In this document: positions 40,850-50,015 of the stretch, piece after piece
How the letters are laid out: the number at the start of each line of letters is the position of its first letter
Position numbering within the stretch: position 1 is the first letter of the stretch
Source: an uncultured Thiodictyon sp.
GTDB lineage: Bacteria > Pseudomonadota > Gammaproteobacteria > Chromatiales > Chromatiaceae
Assembly (NCBI GenBank): GCA_903837595.1
Contig: CAILVI010000375.1
Location: forward strand, 1-64,000
Direction of reading: 5' to 3'
Length of the DNA stretch: 64,000 nt
The notes under the pieces: generated by a model
The model's input: the letters and a program-made list of their open reading frames with translations, nothing else
Databases searched by the model: none
Told to the model about the DNA's origin: nothing
Position numbers and translations under genes: made by a program

Positions 40850-41673
40850 GCCAGGTATTCGACACCCTCCCACTCGATTATCGGGAGGGCCAAATCCCCG
40901 TCCTGCTGGAGCTGCCGCATGGGGGCCACCTGACCCCCAGCGAGGTCAAGCCCTACCTGCATCCCAAGTTCACCCCCGGCGACCGGCGGGAGGACTCCGA
41001 CGAGTTCTCCGATGAGCTCTATCTGGACCTGCCCGCCGCCCCCCATGTCTTGCGCTTCCCCATCTGGCGCGCCCACGCGGACCCCAACCGTCCGTGCGAG
41101 GACATCGGCGCGGATGGGGCCGTCAAGACCCTCACCAGCCAGCGCGTGAAGATCTACCAGTCCGATCGTGGGCTCCCGGCCCAGGTGCGCCGGCAGGTTA
41201 TCGAGCGCTACATCGAGCCCCACCAGCGCCGTCTCGTCGAGCTGGTCGCCAGCTCAGCCATCGAAAAGGTCCTGTTTTGTCACACCATGCCGGGCATCGG
41301 GACCGGTGGTTCCAATGACAAGGGTGAGTTGCGCCCGCTCATCATGTTCGGCAACGGCGGCGATCAGAAAGGCAATCCAGTCAACGACTGCTTTGCCGAG
41401 CGTGCACTCCTGCTCACCCTGTCCGAGATCGTCGAGACCAGCGTCGGCGACCTGGACGTCGACTTCAACTTCTGCGACGTGATCCGCTACAACCACCCCT
41501 ACGCGGGCAGCCATTCACTGAATCGCTTCGACCCGGAAGCCTTGCGCGGCAAGCAGCCCTTGACCATCGAGATCAACCGCGACCTGCTCCTGCACAATCC
41601 GGACAACATCGCGCCCACCCGCGCCATCGTCAACCGCCTGGTCCTGGCCCTGGCACAATGGCGGCGGGAGTGA
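40846..41673 (+). CDS. N-formylglutamate amidohydrolase-like protein
   Basis: 275 residues starting with GTG in the GTGA overlap. The family pattern is visible: PVLLELPHGGHLTP near the start, DEFSDELYLDLP, VLRFPIWRAHADPNRPCEDIG, FCHTMPGIGTGG, and a final ...NHPYAGSHSLNRF..LTIEINRDLLL. These are zinc-type amide hydrolases named for HutG in histidine breakdown. No hut genes are nearby, and coupling to an ATP-grasp ligase points to making or trimming a small amide-linked compound. The substrate is unknown. Confidence 0.82.
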   Translation: MSQVFDTLPLDYREGQIPVLLELPHGGHLTPSEVKPYLHPKFTPGDRREDSDEFSDELYLDLPAAPHVLRFPIWRAHADPNRPCEDIGADGAVKTLTSQRVKIYQSDRGLPAQVRRQVIERYIEPHQRRLVELVASSAIEKVLFCHTMPGIGTGGSNDKGELRPLIMFGNGGDQKGNPVNDCFAERALLLTLSEIVETSVGDLDVDFNFCDVIRYNHPYAGSHSLNRFDPEALRGKQPLTIEINRDLLLHNPDNIAPTRAIVNRLVLALAQWRRE

Positions 41674-41686
41674 GCGGGCCTGACGC

Positions 41687-43165
41687 ATGACCAACGCCCG
41701 CCCGAGTATTCTGGTGGTGGATGGGGAAGCCCTGTCCCTGGACACGCTGCGTTCCATCCTCGCCGACGAATTCGATGTCCATATCGCCCCCAGTGTCACG
41801 GAGGCCGAGCGTTGCCTGGAGCGCGACTGTCTCCAGGCCGTGATTGCCGATCAGCGGCTGCCGGAGATGCGCGGCATGGACTTCCTGGCCCGGGTGCGTG
41901 AGCGCTGGCCGAACCTGGTGCGCCTGATCCTCTGCGACCACCCGGCGGGGAGCGGCCTCATCGACGGCGTCACCCGTGTCGGCATCTACCAGTTCATCAC
42001 CAAGCCCTGGCATCCGGACCAACTGCTGCTCACCGTGCGCAACGCCTGCCGCTTGCATCGGCTGCAGCGCGAGAACGACCTGCTGGCCTTGGAGATGCGG
42101 GTGACTGCGCCGACCCTGGAGCAGCGGATGGATCGGCAGCGCGCGCAGCTCAAGCGCAACTTCCGGCTCGACTCCATCACCCGCAGCCCCGACAGCCCGC
42201 TGAATCGGGTCTGCGAGCAGGTCGCGCAGGTCGCCCCCTATGACGTGCCGGTGCTGCTCACCGGTGAGTCCGGCACCGGCAAGGAACTGTTCGCCCGCGC
42301 ACTGCACTACAACAGCCCCCGCGCCGACCGGCCCTTCGTGGCCGAGAACTGTGCCGCACTGGCCGACGACATCTTGGAGAGTGAGCTCTTCGGCCATGAA
42401 AAGGGCGCCTTTACCGGCGCGGTCAACGCCCGCATCGGGCTCTTCGAGCAGGCCGACGGCGGGACGATCTTCCTGGACGAGATCGGTGAGGTCTCCCCGG
42501 CCTTCCAGGTCAAGCTCCTGCGGGTACTCCAAGAGGGCGAGGTGCGCCCGGTCGGCAGCAACCGCCGGCGCCGGGTGGATGTGCGGGTGGTGGCCGCCAC
42601 CAACCGCGACCTGGCCCGCGAGCGCCGCGCCGGGCGCTTCCGCGAGGACCTCTATTACCGCCTGGCGGGGCTCTGCCTGCACCTGCCGCCGCTGCGCGAC
42701 CGGCGGGTGGACATCCCGCTCATCGCCCGGTCACTGCTTGAGGAACTGACCCGGACGCTGGGGAAGGCGTGCCGCGGCATCACCGACGACGCCATGGTCT
42801 GCCTCCAGACCTATGACTGGCCTGGCAACGTGCGTGAACTGCGCAACGAGATCCAGCGCATGCTCATCATGGCCCCCGGGGATCTCTTGGGGTGCGAGTT
42901 GCTCGATCCCCGTTTGTGGCGCGGTGCCGCCCCGGTGGAGGCCGATGCCGGGTCTGATCAGCGCTCGGACCCGGTGGCCGACCCGGTCGCCGCCCCCGGC
43001 GGGCTCAAAGAGCAGGTGGAGGCCCTGGAGGAGCGCCTGGTGCGCGAGGCCCTGGACCGCCACGGCTGGAACAAGAGCCAGGCGGCCGAGTCCCTAGGCC
43101 TGTCCCGGGTCGGCCTGCGCAACAAGCTGGAGCGCTATGGGCTGGCGCCCAAGACCGACGCCTGA
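41687..43165 (+). CDS. hupR: NtrC-family hydrogenase regulator HupR/HoxA
   Basis: 492 residues in three domains. The receiver (1-125) has ILVVDGEALS, where the second acidic residue is replaced by Gly, with the phospho-Asp site in VIADQRLPEMRG. The AAA+ domain (about 160-400) has GESGTGKELFARALHYNS (Walker A), HEKGAFTGAVNARIGLFEQADGGTIFLDEIGE with the sigma-54 contacting GAFTGA, and PVGSNRRRRVDVRVVAATNRDL. The C-terminal Fis-type helix-turn-helix is WNKSQAAESLGLSRVGLRNKLERYG. HupR/HoxA proteins control hupSL, and some work unphosphorylated. The location in the hup cluster supports the name. Confidence 0.9.
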   Translation: MTNARPSILVVDGEALSLDTLRSILADEFDVHIAPSVTEAERCLERDCLQAVIADQRLPEMRGMDFLARVRERWPNLVRLILCDHPAGSGLIDGVTRVGIYQFITKPWHPDQLLLTVRNACRLHRLQRENDLLALEMRVTAPTLEQRMDRQRAQLKRNFRLDSITRSPDSPLNRVCEQVAQVAPYDVPVLLTGESGTGKELFARALHYNSPRADRPFVAENCAALADDILESELFGHEKGAFTGAVNARIGLFEQADGGTIFLDEIGEVSPAFQVKLLRVLQEGEVRPVGSNRRRRVDVRVVAATNRDLARERRAGRFREDLYYRLAGLCLHLPPLRDRRVDIPLIARSLLEELTRTLGKACRGITDDAMVCLQTYDWPGNVRELRNEIQRMLIMAPGDLLGCELLDPRLWRGAAPVEADAGSDQRSDPVADPVAAPGGLKEQVEALEERLVREALDRHGWNKSQAAESLGLSRVGLRNKLERYGLAPKTDA

Positions 43166-43258
43166 GCGGGCGCCTGCCGGCTGAAGCCTCCAGTTTTTGT
43201 TATTCCCACGTTCCAGCGCGGGAGCCAGAAGCACCAACAACCACCGGAGACCCTGACC

Positions 43259-43729
43259 ATGGACACGCTGTTTGAGATCCTGGCCCGCGAGCAAGCCTTG
43301 GGCGAGGGCCACGCCCGGCTACTGTGCGAGCAAGGGCGCGATGACCCGCAGACCTATGCCATGGGCATCATCGCCTATGTAGACGCCAAGGCCGCCTTCG
43401 ATGTGCTGATCGAGGGGGCCAAGACCCACCTGATCGCGGATCGGGACCTGACCGAGGTCGAGGGCTTCCGGGCGCGGGTGGAGTCCGCGGTCGCGCAGCG
43501 GGCGGCCTTCACCGACCTGGTGCGCTCGCGGCTGATCGTCCTTGAAGGGGCGACCCGGTTTGGACTGCCCGCGGCGCTCGATGTGGGAAAGCTGGTCAAG
43601 GGGCTCATCGACTCGCTGCTCGCGGTGCTCAAGGCGTTCCGGGAGGCGGACGAGACCCGCCGCCGCGAGACCCTGGCCCGGCTCGACGCGCTCAAGTGGC
43701 GGCCATTCGAGGCCATGAGCCGGGACTAG
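43259..43729 (+). CDS. Hypothetical helical protein
   Basis: 156 residues (MDTLFEILAREQALGEGHAR...). I do not recognise it. It is predicted helical throughout, without signal peptide or membrane segments: ALGEGHARLLCEQGRDDPQTYAMGIIAYVDAKAAFDVLIEGAKTHL, FRARVESAVAQRAAFTDLVRSRL, GKLVKGLIDSLLAVLKAFREADETRRRETL. A CGGAGA site precedes the ATG. A degraded copy of its last third lies at 45304-45363, so it belongs to something that has been duplicated here. The neighbouring broken gene on the opposite strand is a membrane protein. Confidence 0.6.
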   Translation: MDTLFEILAREQALGEGHARLLCEQGRDDPQTYAMGIIAYVDAKAAFDVLIEGAKTHLIADRDLTEVEGFRARVESAVAQRAAFTDLVRSRLIVLEGATRFGLPAALDVGKLVKGLIDSLLAVLKAFREADETRRRETLARLDALKWRPFEAMSRD

Positions 43730-43746
43730 TGCACCGTCGGCTCGGA

Positions 43747-43774
43747 TGTAGGTGCGACTTAAGTCGCACCTACA
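43747..43774. repeat. 28-bp perfect palindrome, copy 1
   Basis: TGTAGGTGCGACTT-AAGTCGCACCTACA, followed by CTTGGCGGTATG. The second copy is at 60487-60522. Confidence 0.88.
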
Positions 43775-43786
43775 CTTGGCGGTATG

Positions 43787-45197
43787 CTAATTGTTGGAAA
43801 TCGCCTCAGTGCCGGCATCCTGGGTATTGTCGTCGGGTGCGGGTGGGTTCGCCTCGGCTACGCTGTCCTGCGTCAGTTTCACCGGCAGGAAGGTCGCCTT
43901 GTTCGCCTCGATCTTCAGTCGTGCCAGGGTCGTCTGTTGGCCGTTCTTGTCGCTCACATCCACCGCCCAGTCACCGACCGCAACGCCGTTGAGTATGAAG
44001 CAGCCGCGCTCGTTGGTCTTGGTGGTCAGTGCGGGGGTGCTCCCCACGCTCACCTTGGCCTTGTCTGCGGGTAGGGCGTCCTTATCGGTCACCAAGCCCC
44101 ACTACCGACCCAGTAAGCGCGCCGGTGGGCGGGGCCGGTATGACCTTGTTGAGCGCGGCGCGGACCCACAGCAGCACCGTCTCGGAGGCGAACCCCGCGG
44201 CAAAGGCCAGCGCGACCGTGCCCTCCGTCGACTCAGGCCGGATCACGTAATAGGCGATCACCGCGATGAATGGGGCCGAGACAAACCGGACGATCTGAAA
44301 CACCAGGTACGCGCGAAGCATCGCCGGGGTCAGTTGGGGGGCGCCCGCGACCGGGATGTATCAGGGCTCGGACTGCTTCTGGTATTCCGGGATCCGCCGG
44401 GTCAGGCTGATGGCCCCGCCGATCAGGGAAAAAATCACCAGATAGAGCGGAATGACCAAGCCGCCGCGGATCTCAAAGCTGCCCTCGACGTCTTTGGTCG
44501 CCGGCTCGGCCGGTGGGGGGGCTGGCTTGGGGACTGGGGTTTCCACCGGGGTGGCGGGTGCCTGGACACTGGTCCTCAGGGGGCTGACCTGGCCACCCAT
44601 CTGGATCAGCCAACTGGTGCGCGGCGCGGTGCTACCACTGTCTTTCGAACGACACGCGAGTGCATCGCTCGTGCCCTTATCGTCTGCGACGCAACCCCGC
44701 AGGATGGAGATGGGCGCATTCATGCGGCGTTTCATGTAGTGCTCGTAGGCACTCGTAGTCCCCTTCCTGGTCGTCGCCTGCTTCGGCGGGATCCGGTCGA
44801 TCATGAAGGGGTAGATGGCCATCGCCATGGCGAAGAACATGAACCCATAGGCGAAGACCATCCAGCGCCGTTTGAGCTCCAGAAATATCTCATTCGATAA
44901 AGGCTTTGCCTTTGAGACGTCGCCGCCCGGGGTGCTCGTACCGGTGCAGTCCTGCAACGGGGTACTGAAATATTGGATGAACCAGATAACGGCCAGCGGC
45001 GTGAGTACACCGAAGATGGCAGCGTCGAGCAGCACCTGCGGCAATTCGCTGAGATAGCCTGTCAGGTCGGCCCGGAAACTATTGAGGTTGCTGATGATAT
45101 TCAATAGCGCATAGATAAGAATGAAACCGTAGGCGTAGAACTGCCAGCTCTTGAACTGCCGTCGCAGCCGCGCCCACCTGGATAGTGCGTCACTCAT
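43787..45197 (-). pseudogene. Membrane protein with carboxypeptidase-regulatory-like tail, interrupted twice
   Basis: From the ATG at 45197 (MSDALSRWARLRRQFKSWQF) come four to five membrane helices (FYAYGFILIYALLNIIS, LLDAAIFGVLTPLAVIWFI, WMVFAYGFMFFAMAMAIYPFMI, GLVIPLYLVIFSLIGGAISLT). A TGA stop follows QKQSEP at 44361-44363. The same frame goes on as YIPVAGAPQLTPAMLRAYLVFQIVRFVSAPFIAVIAYYVI with another helix. Near 44095 one extra G shifts the frame; the continuation VTDKDALPADKAKVSVGSTPALTTKTNERGCFILNGVAVGDW is a carboxypeptidase-regulatory-like beta domain that runs on smoothly from GSVVGL. I read it as one gene of about 470 codons with a nonsense mutation and a frameshift, or sequence errors. 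The N-terminal part alone would be 278 residues. Confidence 0.6.
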
Positions 45198-45298
45198 GCC
45201 TGCCTCCATTATCGTGGTATCGCAACGCTCAACGCGCCCGCCCGGGGTGCGCCAAGCGCCACGCAGGATCGGCGTACAGCCCAGTATAGCGGCGATGT

Positions 45299-48280
45299 TC
45301 AAGTCTGGTCGGCACCCTGTTGGTCGTGCTCAAGGCATTGCACGAGGCGGACGAGCCCGGCTGACGGGACGTCCTTCCGGGCTTGGCGGACTCCTGCGAT
45401 ACCCACACCCATACTTCCCGCCACGTCCTCGCCAATCGGATCGCTAGGGCCCGGACGCTGGGCGTGATGGGCGATCACGTCATTCACCCGTGACGGCTCG
45501 GCCTTCACTACATCCCTGCACCAGGTGCCGAAGCCGCCGCGCGCATTCACCGCGCGCACCCAGGTGTCGAGCGCGAGGCGTTTGGCGCGGTTCTGGTCGG
45601 AATCCTCGCCCTTGATCTCAAGTATCAATTGCTTGCAGTTCGCCAGTCGAATGACGAAATCGGGGACGAAACGCCGCCGGCTGCCGCGCCACAGATAATA
45701 AATCTGCAAACCCAGATGGTCGTTCTTGGCATAAGCGGCCACCTCCGGATGGGTTTCAAACAGGGTGGCCGTGTAATGCTCCCAGGTGCTGTCGGCCACC
45801 GCGTGGCTGATCTGTGACCTGGTGGTTTCCAGGCAATGCCTGGTCGAGTACCAAGTGCGCATCAGGCGGGTCGAGCCGATGGGGTATTCGGCGTCGAAGA
45901 CCGGCTCCGGCCGCTCGCTGTTCTGCTGTTGGACCTGGGCGACCACATGCCCGACGAGTGTGTCGATGGACAATGCAATCAGGATGCGCTTGCGCAGCGG
46001 GTCCTGATGAAACAGCGAGGGGATGTCCAGTCGGTCGGAGGCAAAGAACTGTTCGACCAGACGCACCAGTTGCTGGATGAGCCACTCCCGCCCGCCGGTA
46101 AAGCCGTGCTCGACGGTGGCCAACGCCTTGCGCGCGGCCAGGAACAAGAGCCGCTGCAGGCGGAATTCTTCGGGTAATGCCTCCAGGTCGATGGAGACCG
46201 CCTTGGATAGATCGGCCGCACCACCCAATGCCGGTGCCAGGTCCGCGGCGATATGGATCTGCGCCGGATCGATCTTCAGCGGCGGCATGGTCGACCAATC
46301 CACCACCAACTCGGGCCGTACCACCACATCGACACGCAGCACATTGGGCCAGGCGATCTCCAACTCGCTGCGCTCTGGGATGGATTCAATCTGGGTGCTC
46401 GGCTTGGGCGGCGGTGGCGGTTTGCCGTCGTCGTCCGTTTCCTGAAAAATCGACAGCGGTACCCCGAATATATTGACGTATTCCGCCTTGAACAGTGCCC
46501 GCGTCTGACCGTCCGGACAGACCACGGGTTCGGTCTCATAGGACACGCGCCGTAGCCCGCGTCCAATCACCTGCTCGCACAATAATTGGCTGGTGAAGGC
46601 ACGCAGCCCCATGATATGGGTGACATTCTTGGCATCCCAGCCCTCCGACAGCATGGCCACCGAAATGACATTCTGCAGGTCCTGACCGGCACTGCCGCGC
46701 TTGCCTACATTGTCGATGATGGCGCGCAGCAGTTCCTCCTTCTTCATCGCGCGCAGCGCTTCCTTGCGTGTTTCCGGAATGCGCGCTGCTTCCACGATAC
46801 CGCGCAGCACCTCCTCATAGGCCTTGTCGGCACCGGCTACCTCGCCGATTTCGGCCTTGTCCAACACCTTGGAGTCGACACGTAAGGTGCGCTCGGGTGC
46901 GTTCAGCTCCGGCCAGTAGGCATCGCCCTGAGTAAAGTAGTGCTCGATGCGTGCCGCCGTTTCAGTCCGGTTGCACACCGTCAGCATCACGGGCGGAGAC
47001 AGGTGTCCCGCTTCCCGCCACGCATTCAATGTCTCACGCCAATCGGCCCCCAGCAGCGTATAGGCCTCCTGCACGATCTGCGGCAGCGCCTCGTGCGGCT
47101 CCGCGCCGCGCCGGTTCAGGTCCTCGGCCACTTCCGGTTCCCGGTAGAGGTGATAGAGCTTACTGCGATAAGTTTGCGTATTTGCCAAGGCGTTGTCGCG
47201 GATCACCACGCGCGGGGTCTTGACCAACCCGGCCTCAATGGCATCGTTCAGGCCGAAATCGGAGACCACCCATTCGAACAGCGCGGCCTCGGTGCTGGTC
47301 TTGCCGGTCGGTGCGAAGGGTGTCGCGGAAAGATCGAAACAGCGCGCAATGCGCCGCTTCTTGTGGATGCGGTCAAGCCCTTCGATCCAGCGGGTGGCCT
47401 CGTCGAGGTCGATGCCAAGGGCTTCTGCATCCTTCTTGCTGATCTTCAATTCGGCCGGTTTGCGGTAGGCGTGGTGGGCCTCGTCATTGATGATGACCAA
47501 GTCCCTGGACCCCGCGAGCCGGCCCAGTACCCGCCGCACAAAGGCCTCGTCGCTTTCCGCGCCCTTCTTGACCACCGAGCGGTCCCGATCTTTCAGCGGC
47601 ATCAGGTTGTGCCAGTTATCGATCAGCAGTTCGACTTGATTGAGCCGCTGGCGCTGTGCCTCGTTCGGACAGAGTGCGAAGGCATCGTAGTCGTTTTCCG
47701 GGTTTCCCGGTTGCAGCACCTGCAAGCGCTCCTTGACCGTCAGTCCGGGTGCGACGATAAAGATGGCCCGCGAGAAATCCTTGTTGCGCTTCGGATAGGT
47801 CAGGGCATTGAGCACCTGCCAGGTGATGATCATGGCCATCACCGCGGTCTTGCCGCTGCCGGTTGCCATCTTATTGCAGAGGCGCTCCCAGGCGCCGCCA
47901 TCGCCAGGGACCACAATGCCTTGCTTGAAGTCGGGCGGTGCCTCCACATGCCAGACCAGCGTTTCGATCGCCTCGATCTGACAGAAATAAAAGGCGTATT
48001 GTCGATGGGTCTGCGGGTCCTGCCAGTGTTCCAGCAATTGGCGCGTCACAGCGGTCACGCCCGGGTAGTCGGCCGCGCGCCAGGCGTCCACCCGTTCGCG
48101 GATGCGGTTGACTCGCGCCAGCGGCACGGTGCGCACGGTGTTATTGCGGGTGTCGAAGACCTCGTAACCCGCCGGGCGGCGGCCTTCCAGCAGTTCGAGT
48201 CGGCTCTCGCCGGCACGGCGCCAGTGGTGCGTGGGACGCTCGAACGGGGAGCTGATAATCAGCGAGGTTGCCTTGGTCAT
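45299..48280 (-). CDS. DEAH helicase-nuclease, type III restriction (BPTD_3080-like) Res subunit
   Basis: 993 residues. The superfamily 2 helicase has ERLCNKMATGSGKTAVMAMIITW (Walker A), IINDEAHHAYR (DEAH box), CFDLSATPFAPTG (motif III) and AMLSEGWDAKNVTHIMGLR...CEQVIGRGLRR (motifs V-VI). Near the C-terminus a PD-(D/E)xK nuclease is seen as RFVPDFVIRLANCKQLILEIKGED. ATP-driven DNA translocation and cleavage is the family role. After NDVIAHHAQRPG the last 45 or so residues run over a foreign remnant (45304-45363), so the natural C-terminus may have been replaced. The start overlaps the 100-aa gene by 4 bp. Confidence 0.88.
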   Translation of the reverse strand: MTKATSLIISSPFERPTHHWRRAGESRLELLEGRRPAGYEVFDTRNNTVRTVPLARVNRIRERVDAWRAADYPGVTAVTRQLLEHWQDPQTHRQYAFYFCQIEAIETLVWHVEAPPDFKQGIVVPGDGGAWERLCNKMATGSGKTAVMAMIITWQVLNALTYPKRNKDFSRAIFIVAPGLTVKERLQVLQPGNPENDYDAFALCPNEAQRQRLNQVELLIDNWHNLMPLKDRDRSVVKKGAESDEAFVRRVLGRLAGSRDLVIINDEAHHAYRKPAELKISKKDAEALGIDLDEATRWIEGLDRIHKKRRIARCFDLSATPFAPTGKTSTEAALFEWVVSDFGLNDAIEAGLVKTPRVVIRDNALANTQTYRSKLYHLYREPEVAEDLNRRGAEPHEALPQIVQEAYTLLGADWRETLNAWREAGHLSPPVMLTVCNRTETAARIEHYFTQGDAYWPELNAPERTLRVDSKVLDKAEIGEVAGADKAYEEVLRGIVEAARIPETRKEALRAMKKEELLRAIIDNVGKRGSAGQDLQNVISVAMLSEGWDAKNVTHIMGLRAFTSQLLCEQVIGRGLRRVSYETEPVVCPDGQTRALFKAEYVNIFGVPLSIFQETDDDGKPPPPPKPSTQIESIPERSELEIAWPNVLRVDVVVRPELVVDWSTMPPLKIDPAQIHIAADLAPALGGAADLSKAVSIDLEALPEEFRLQRLLFLAARKALATVEHGFTGGREWLIQQLVRLVEQFFASDRLDIPSLFHQDPLRKRILIALSIDTLVGHVVAQVQQQNSERPEPVFDAEYPIGSTRLMRTWYSTRHCLETTRSQISHAVADSTWEHYTATLFETHPEVAAYAKNDHLGLQIYYLWRGSRRRFVPDFVIRLANCKQLILEIKGEDSDQNRAKRLALDTWVRAVNARGGFGTWCRDVVKAEPSRVNDVIAHHAQRPGPSDPIGEDVAGSMGVGIAGVRQARKDVPSAGLVRLVQCLEHDQQGADQT
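45304..45363 (+). pseudogene. Remnant of a second copy of the 43259 gene
   Basis: The plus strand reads LVGTLLVVLKALHEADEPG then stop, against LVKGLIDSLLAVLKAFREADET in the intact protein. At DNA level CGTGCTCAAGGC and GAGGCGGACGAG are shared. It overlaps the 3' end of the helicase gene on the other strand. Confidence 0.5.
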
Positions 48281-48579
48281 GCCCCGCTACCTAATTTATG
48301 GATCAAGTCCGGCAGAAAGACCCGTGGGTGATTTGCCAGTGTAAATACCGGGTAGCCATAGCAGCAGGTTTCTGGCTCAGGCAATTCCGCGCTTCTTCGG
48401 GTTGTTCCCTTCCGCTCCTTTCCTTCTTTGTGATCCAATGAGAACGCGTAAGACTTACTGCCGCCAATCTCCAGTAAAGAATGCGGCGATGTAGGTTCCT
48501 GAAGTTGCCAGAAACTGTCGGTGCGCGCCAACTCCCAATCTGGGTTGATCAATGCCTGGAAAGCCGCAGCAAGGCTCAT
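48277..48579 (-). CDS. Hypothetical protein of the defence operon
   Basis: 100 residues (MSLAAAFQALINPDWELART). No family recognised. It has a short central stretch rich in Lys/Glu/Arg (SLDHKEGKERKGTTRRS) and a C-terminal CCYGYPVFTLANHPRVFLPDLIHKL. It overlaps the ATPase gene upstream and the helicase gene downstream by 4 bp each, which is strong evidence that it is a real translated member of the system. Confidence 0.65.
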   Translation of the reverse strand: MSLAAAFQALINPDWELARTDSFWQLQEPTSPHSLLEIGGSKSYAFSLDHKEGKERKGTTRRSAELPEPETCCYGYPVFTLANHPRVFLPDLIHKLGSGA

Positions 48580-50015
48580 TCATCGGCCTCCGAGTCACCG
48601 ACGCCTTGGTAAGCATAATAAATGCTGTCACCCGTGTCATTCAGTGCGTGAATTTCCTCGTCAAAGGTCTTTGCATTGATGCCCTCGATCGCGTCGATCT
48701 CCATTGGAGAAATGTGGCGGCTGCTGAATAACCAGGCCGCAACCTTGCTCGGCTCAAGAATCTCATCTTTGATATAGGAAAACCGCTGCATCAGTTCCTC
48801 TTGAGCCTGATGCGGGCGGGAGAGCATAATCAGCGAGTTGATTTCGCGCACCAAATAATCACTGTGCGTGCTGACGACGACGCGCAAGTCGCTGTTGACC
48901 AGTCGCGCCAGCAGGCGTGCCAGTTTACGTTGATTGCTTGGGTGCAGATTGAGTTCGGGCTCGTCGATCATCAAGACATCGCCGGGCTCCGCGTCGAATT
49001 GCAGATAGGCCCACAAGCCGAACAAGCTCTTCACCGTCGACGAGGCCAGATGCAGATCCATTTTCGGCGGCGCCTCTTTGTCGCCGCGTTTCAGCTTGTA
49101 GGGGGTAAAGCTGATATCGCGTTCCGCATCGATATCATAGCGCCCCCCGATCAGTTGTTTTATCTCCTCGGCCAAGGCGTGATAAGGCCCACTCTTCTTC
49201 TTACGGACATCAGGCAAATCATTTAGCCAGTCAATGTAGTCAGCGATCGGCTGGGCATAGCGCGAACGGACAACATCCTGAATAAGTTGACCGATATTGA
49301 TATCCTTATCTTTCTTGGCCGCATGGTGCAATAGAGCAGTACGCCGACTCGATAGTTCGCGATAAAATAAGTGCAACCCACTTCTTTCCGCCGGTATCAA
49401 GAATACATTGCGACGCGGCGGATTGCCTATGATGTGGCGTGCAATCGCCTCGAAAAGAATGTACTCAACATCGGGAAAATCCCTAGATAAAAGAGTAAGC
49501 TGGGCAACTTCTTGGCCCGCCGGCTTGAGCAAACGCAGAACCTCATCCTTTTTTCGGCCGATCACTAGCCTGAAATCCATGGCGCGAGCAATCGCCTGGC
49601 TGGCTAGCAGAGTGCCATCGACATCCCAGTCAAACTTGCTGTCCCTAAAAAAGCCTGCGGAACCATTAAAAACCGAAGGCAGCCGGTGTCTTGTGGCCTG
49701 ATTGATTGCCGCTAGTATTTTTCTTGTATTGCCATGTGCCCATTCACCGAAGTTCCATGTAATCTGGCCCTCTCGCATCAAGTCTTCGGACAATGCGTCG
49801 AGCCCCGGAAGCTTGACGAGGCTGGAGTCGGACAAGAATCCGTACAACGCATACATCACCCAGGTCTTGCCCGTGTTATTCGGGCCGCAGACCAGCGTCA
49901 AAGGCTTGAAGTCGATTTCACCCGCGTCCGCTTCCAGGCAACCGAACTTGCCGGGCTTGAAACGCCAGCTCGCGAGGTCAAGACGCTGCTCGTTTTCACT
50001 GTCTGCGTTCATCAT
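48576..50015 (-). CDS. OLD/RecF-like AAA ATPase of the defence operon
   Basis: 479 residues. Walker A is LTLVCGPNNTGKTWVMYALYG (about residue 42). The region up to about 340 is helical with no motif I know. Then comes the ABC-type end: LASSTVKSLFGLWAYLQFDAEPGDVLMIDEPELNLHPSNQRKLARLLARL (signature-like and Walker B) and LRVVVSTHSDYLVREINSL (switch). This layout fits the AAA_15/OLD-type ATPases that pair with nucleases in phage defence; no TOPRIM domain follows here. It overlaps the methyltransferase by 4 bp (ATGA at 50015). Confidence 0.85.
   Translation of the reverse strand: MMNADSENEQRLDLASWRFKPGKFGCLEADAGEIDFKPLTLVCGPNNTGKTWVMYALYGFLSDSSLVKLPGLDALSEDLMREGQITWNFGEWAHGNTRKILAAINQATRHRLPSVFNGSAGFFRDSKFDWDVDGTLLASQAIARAMDFRLVIGRKKDEVLRLLKPAGQEVAQLTLLSRDFPDVEYILFEAIARHIIGNPPRRNVFLIPAERSGLHLFYRELSSRRTALLHHAAKKDKDINIGQLIQDVVRSRYAQPIADYIDWLNDLPDVRKKKSGPYHALAEEIKQLIGGRYDIDAERDISFTPYKLKRGDKEAPPKMDLHLASSTVKSLFGLWAYLQFDAEPGDVLMIDEPELNLHPSNQRKLARLLARLVNSDLRVVVSTHSDYLVREINSLIMLSRPHQAQEELMQRFSYIKDEILEPSKVAAWLFSSRHISPMEIDAIEGINAKTFDEEIHALNDTGDSIYYAYQGVGDSEADE

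Noticed and set aside
46940..48331. Long plus-strand frame opposite the helicase gene
   Set aside because: It is the antisense of a gene with clear helicase motifs and has no family features.
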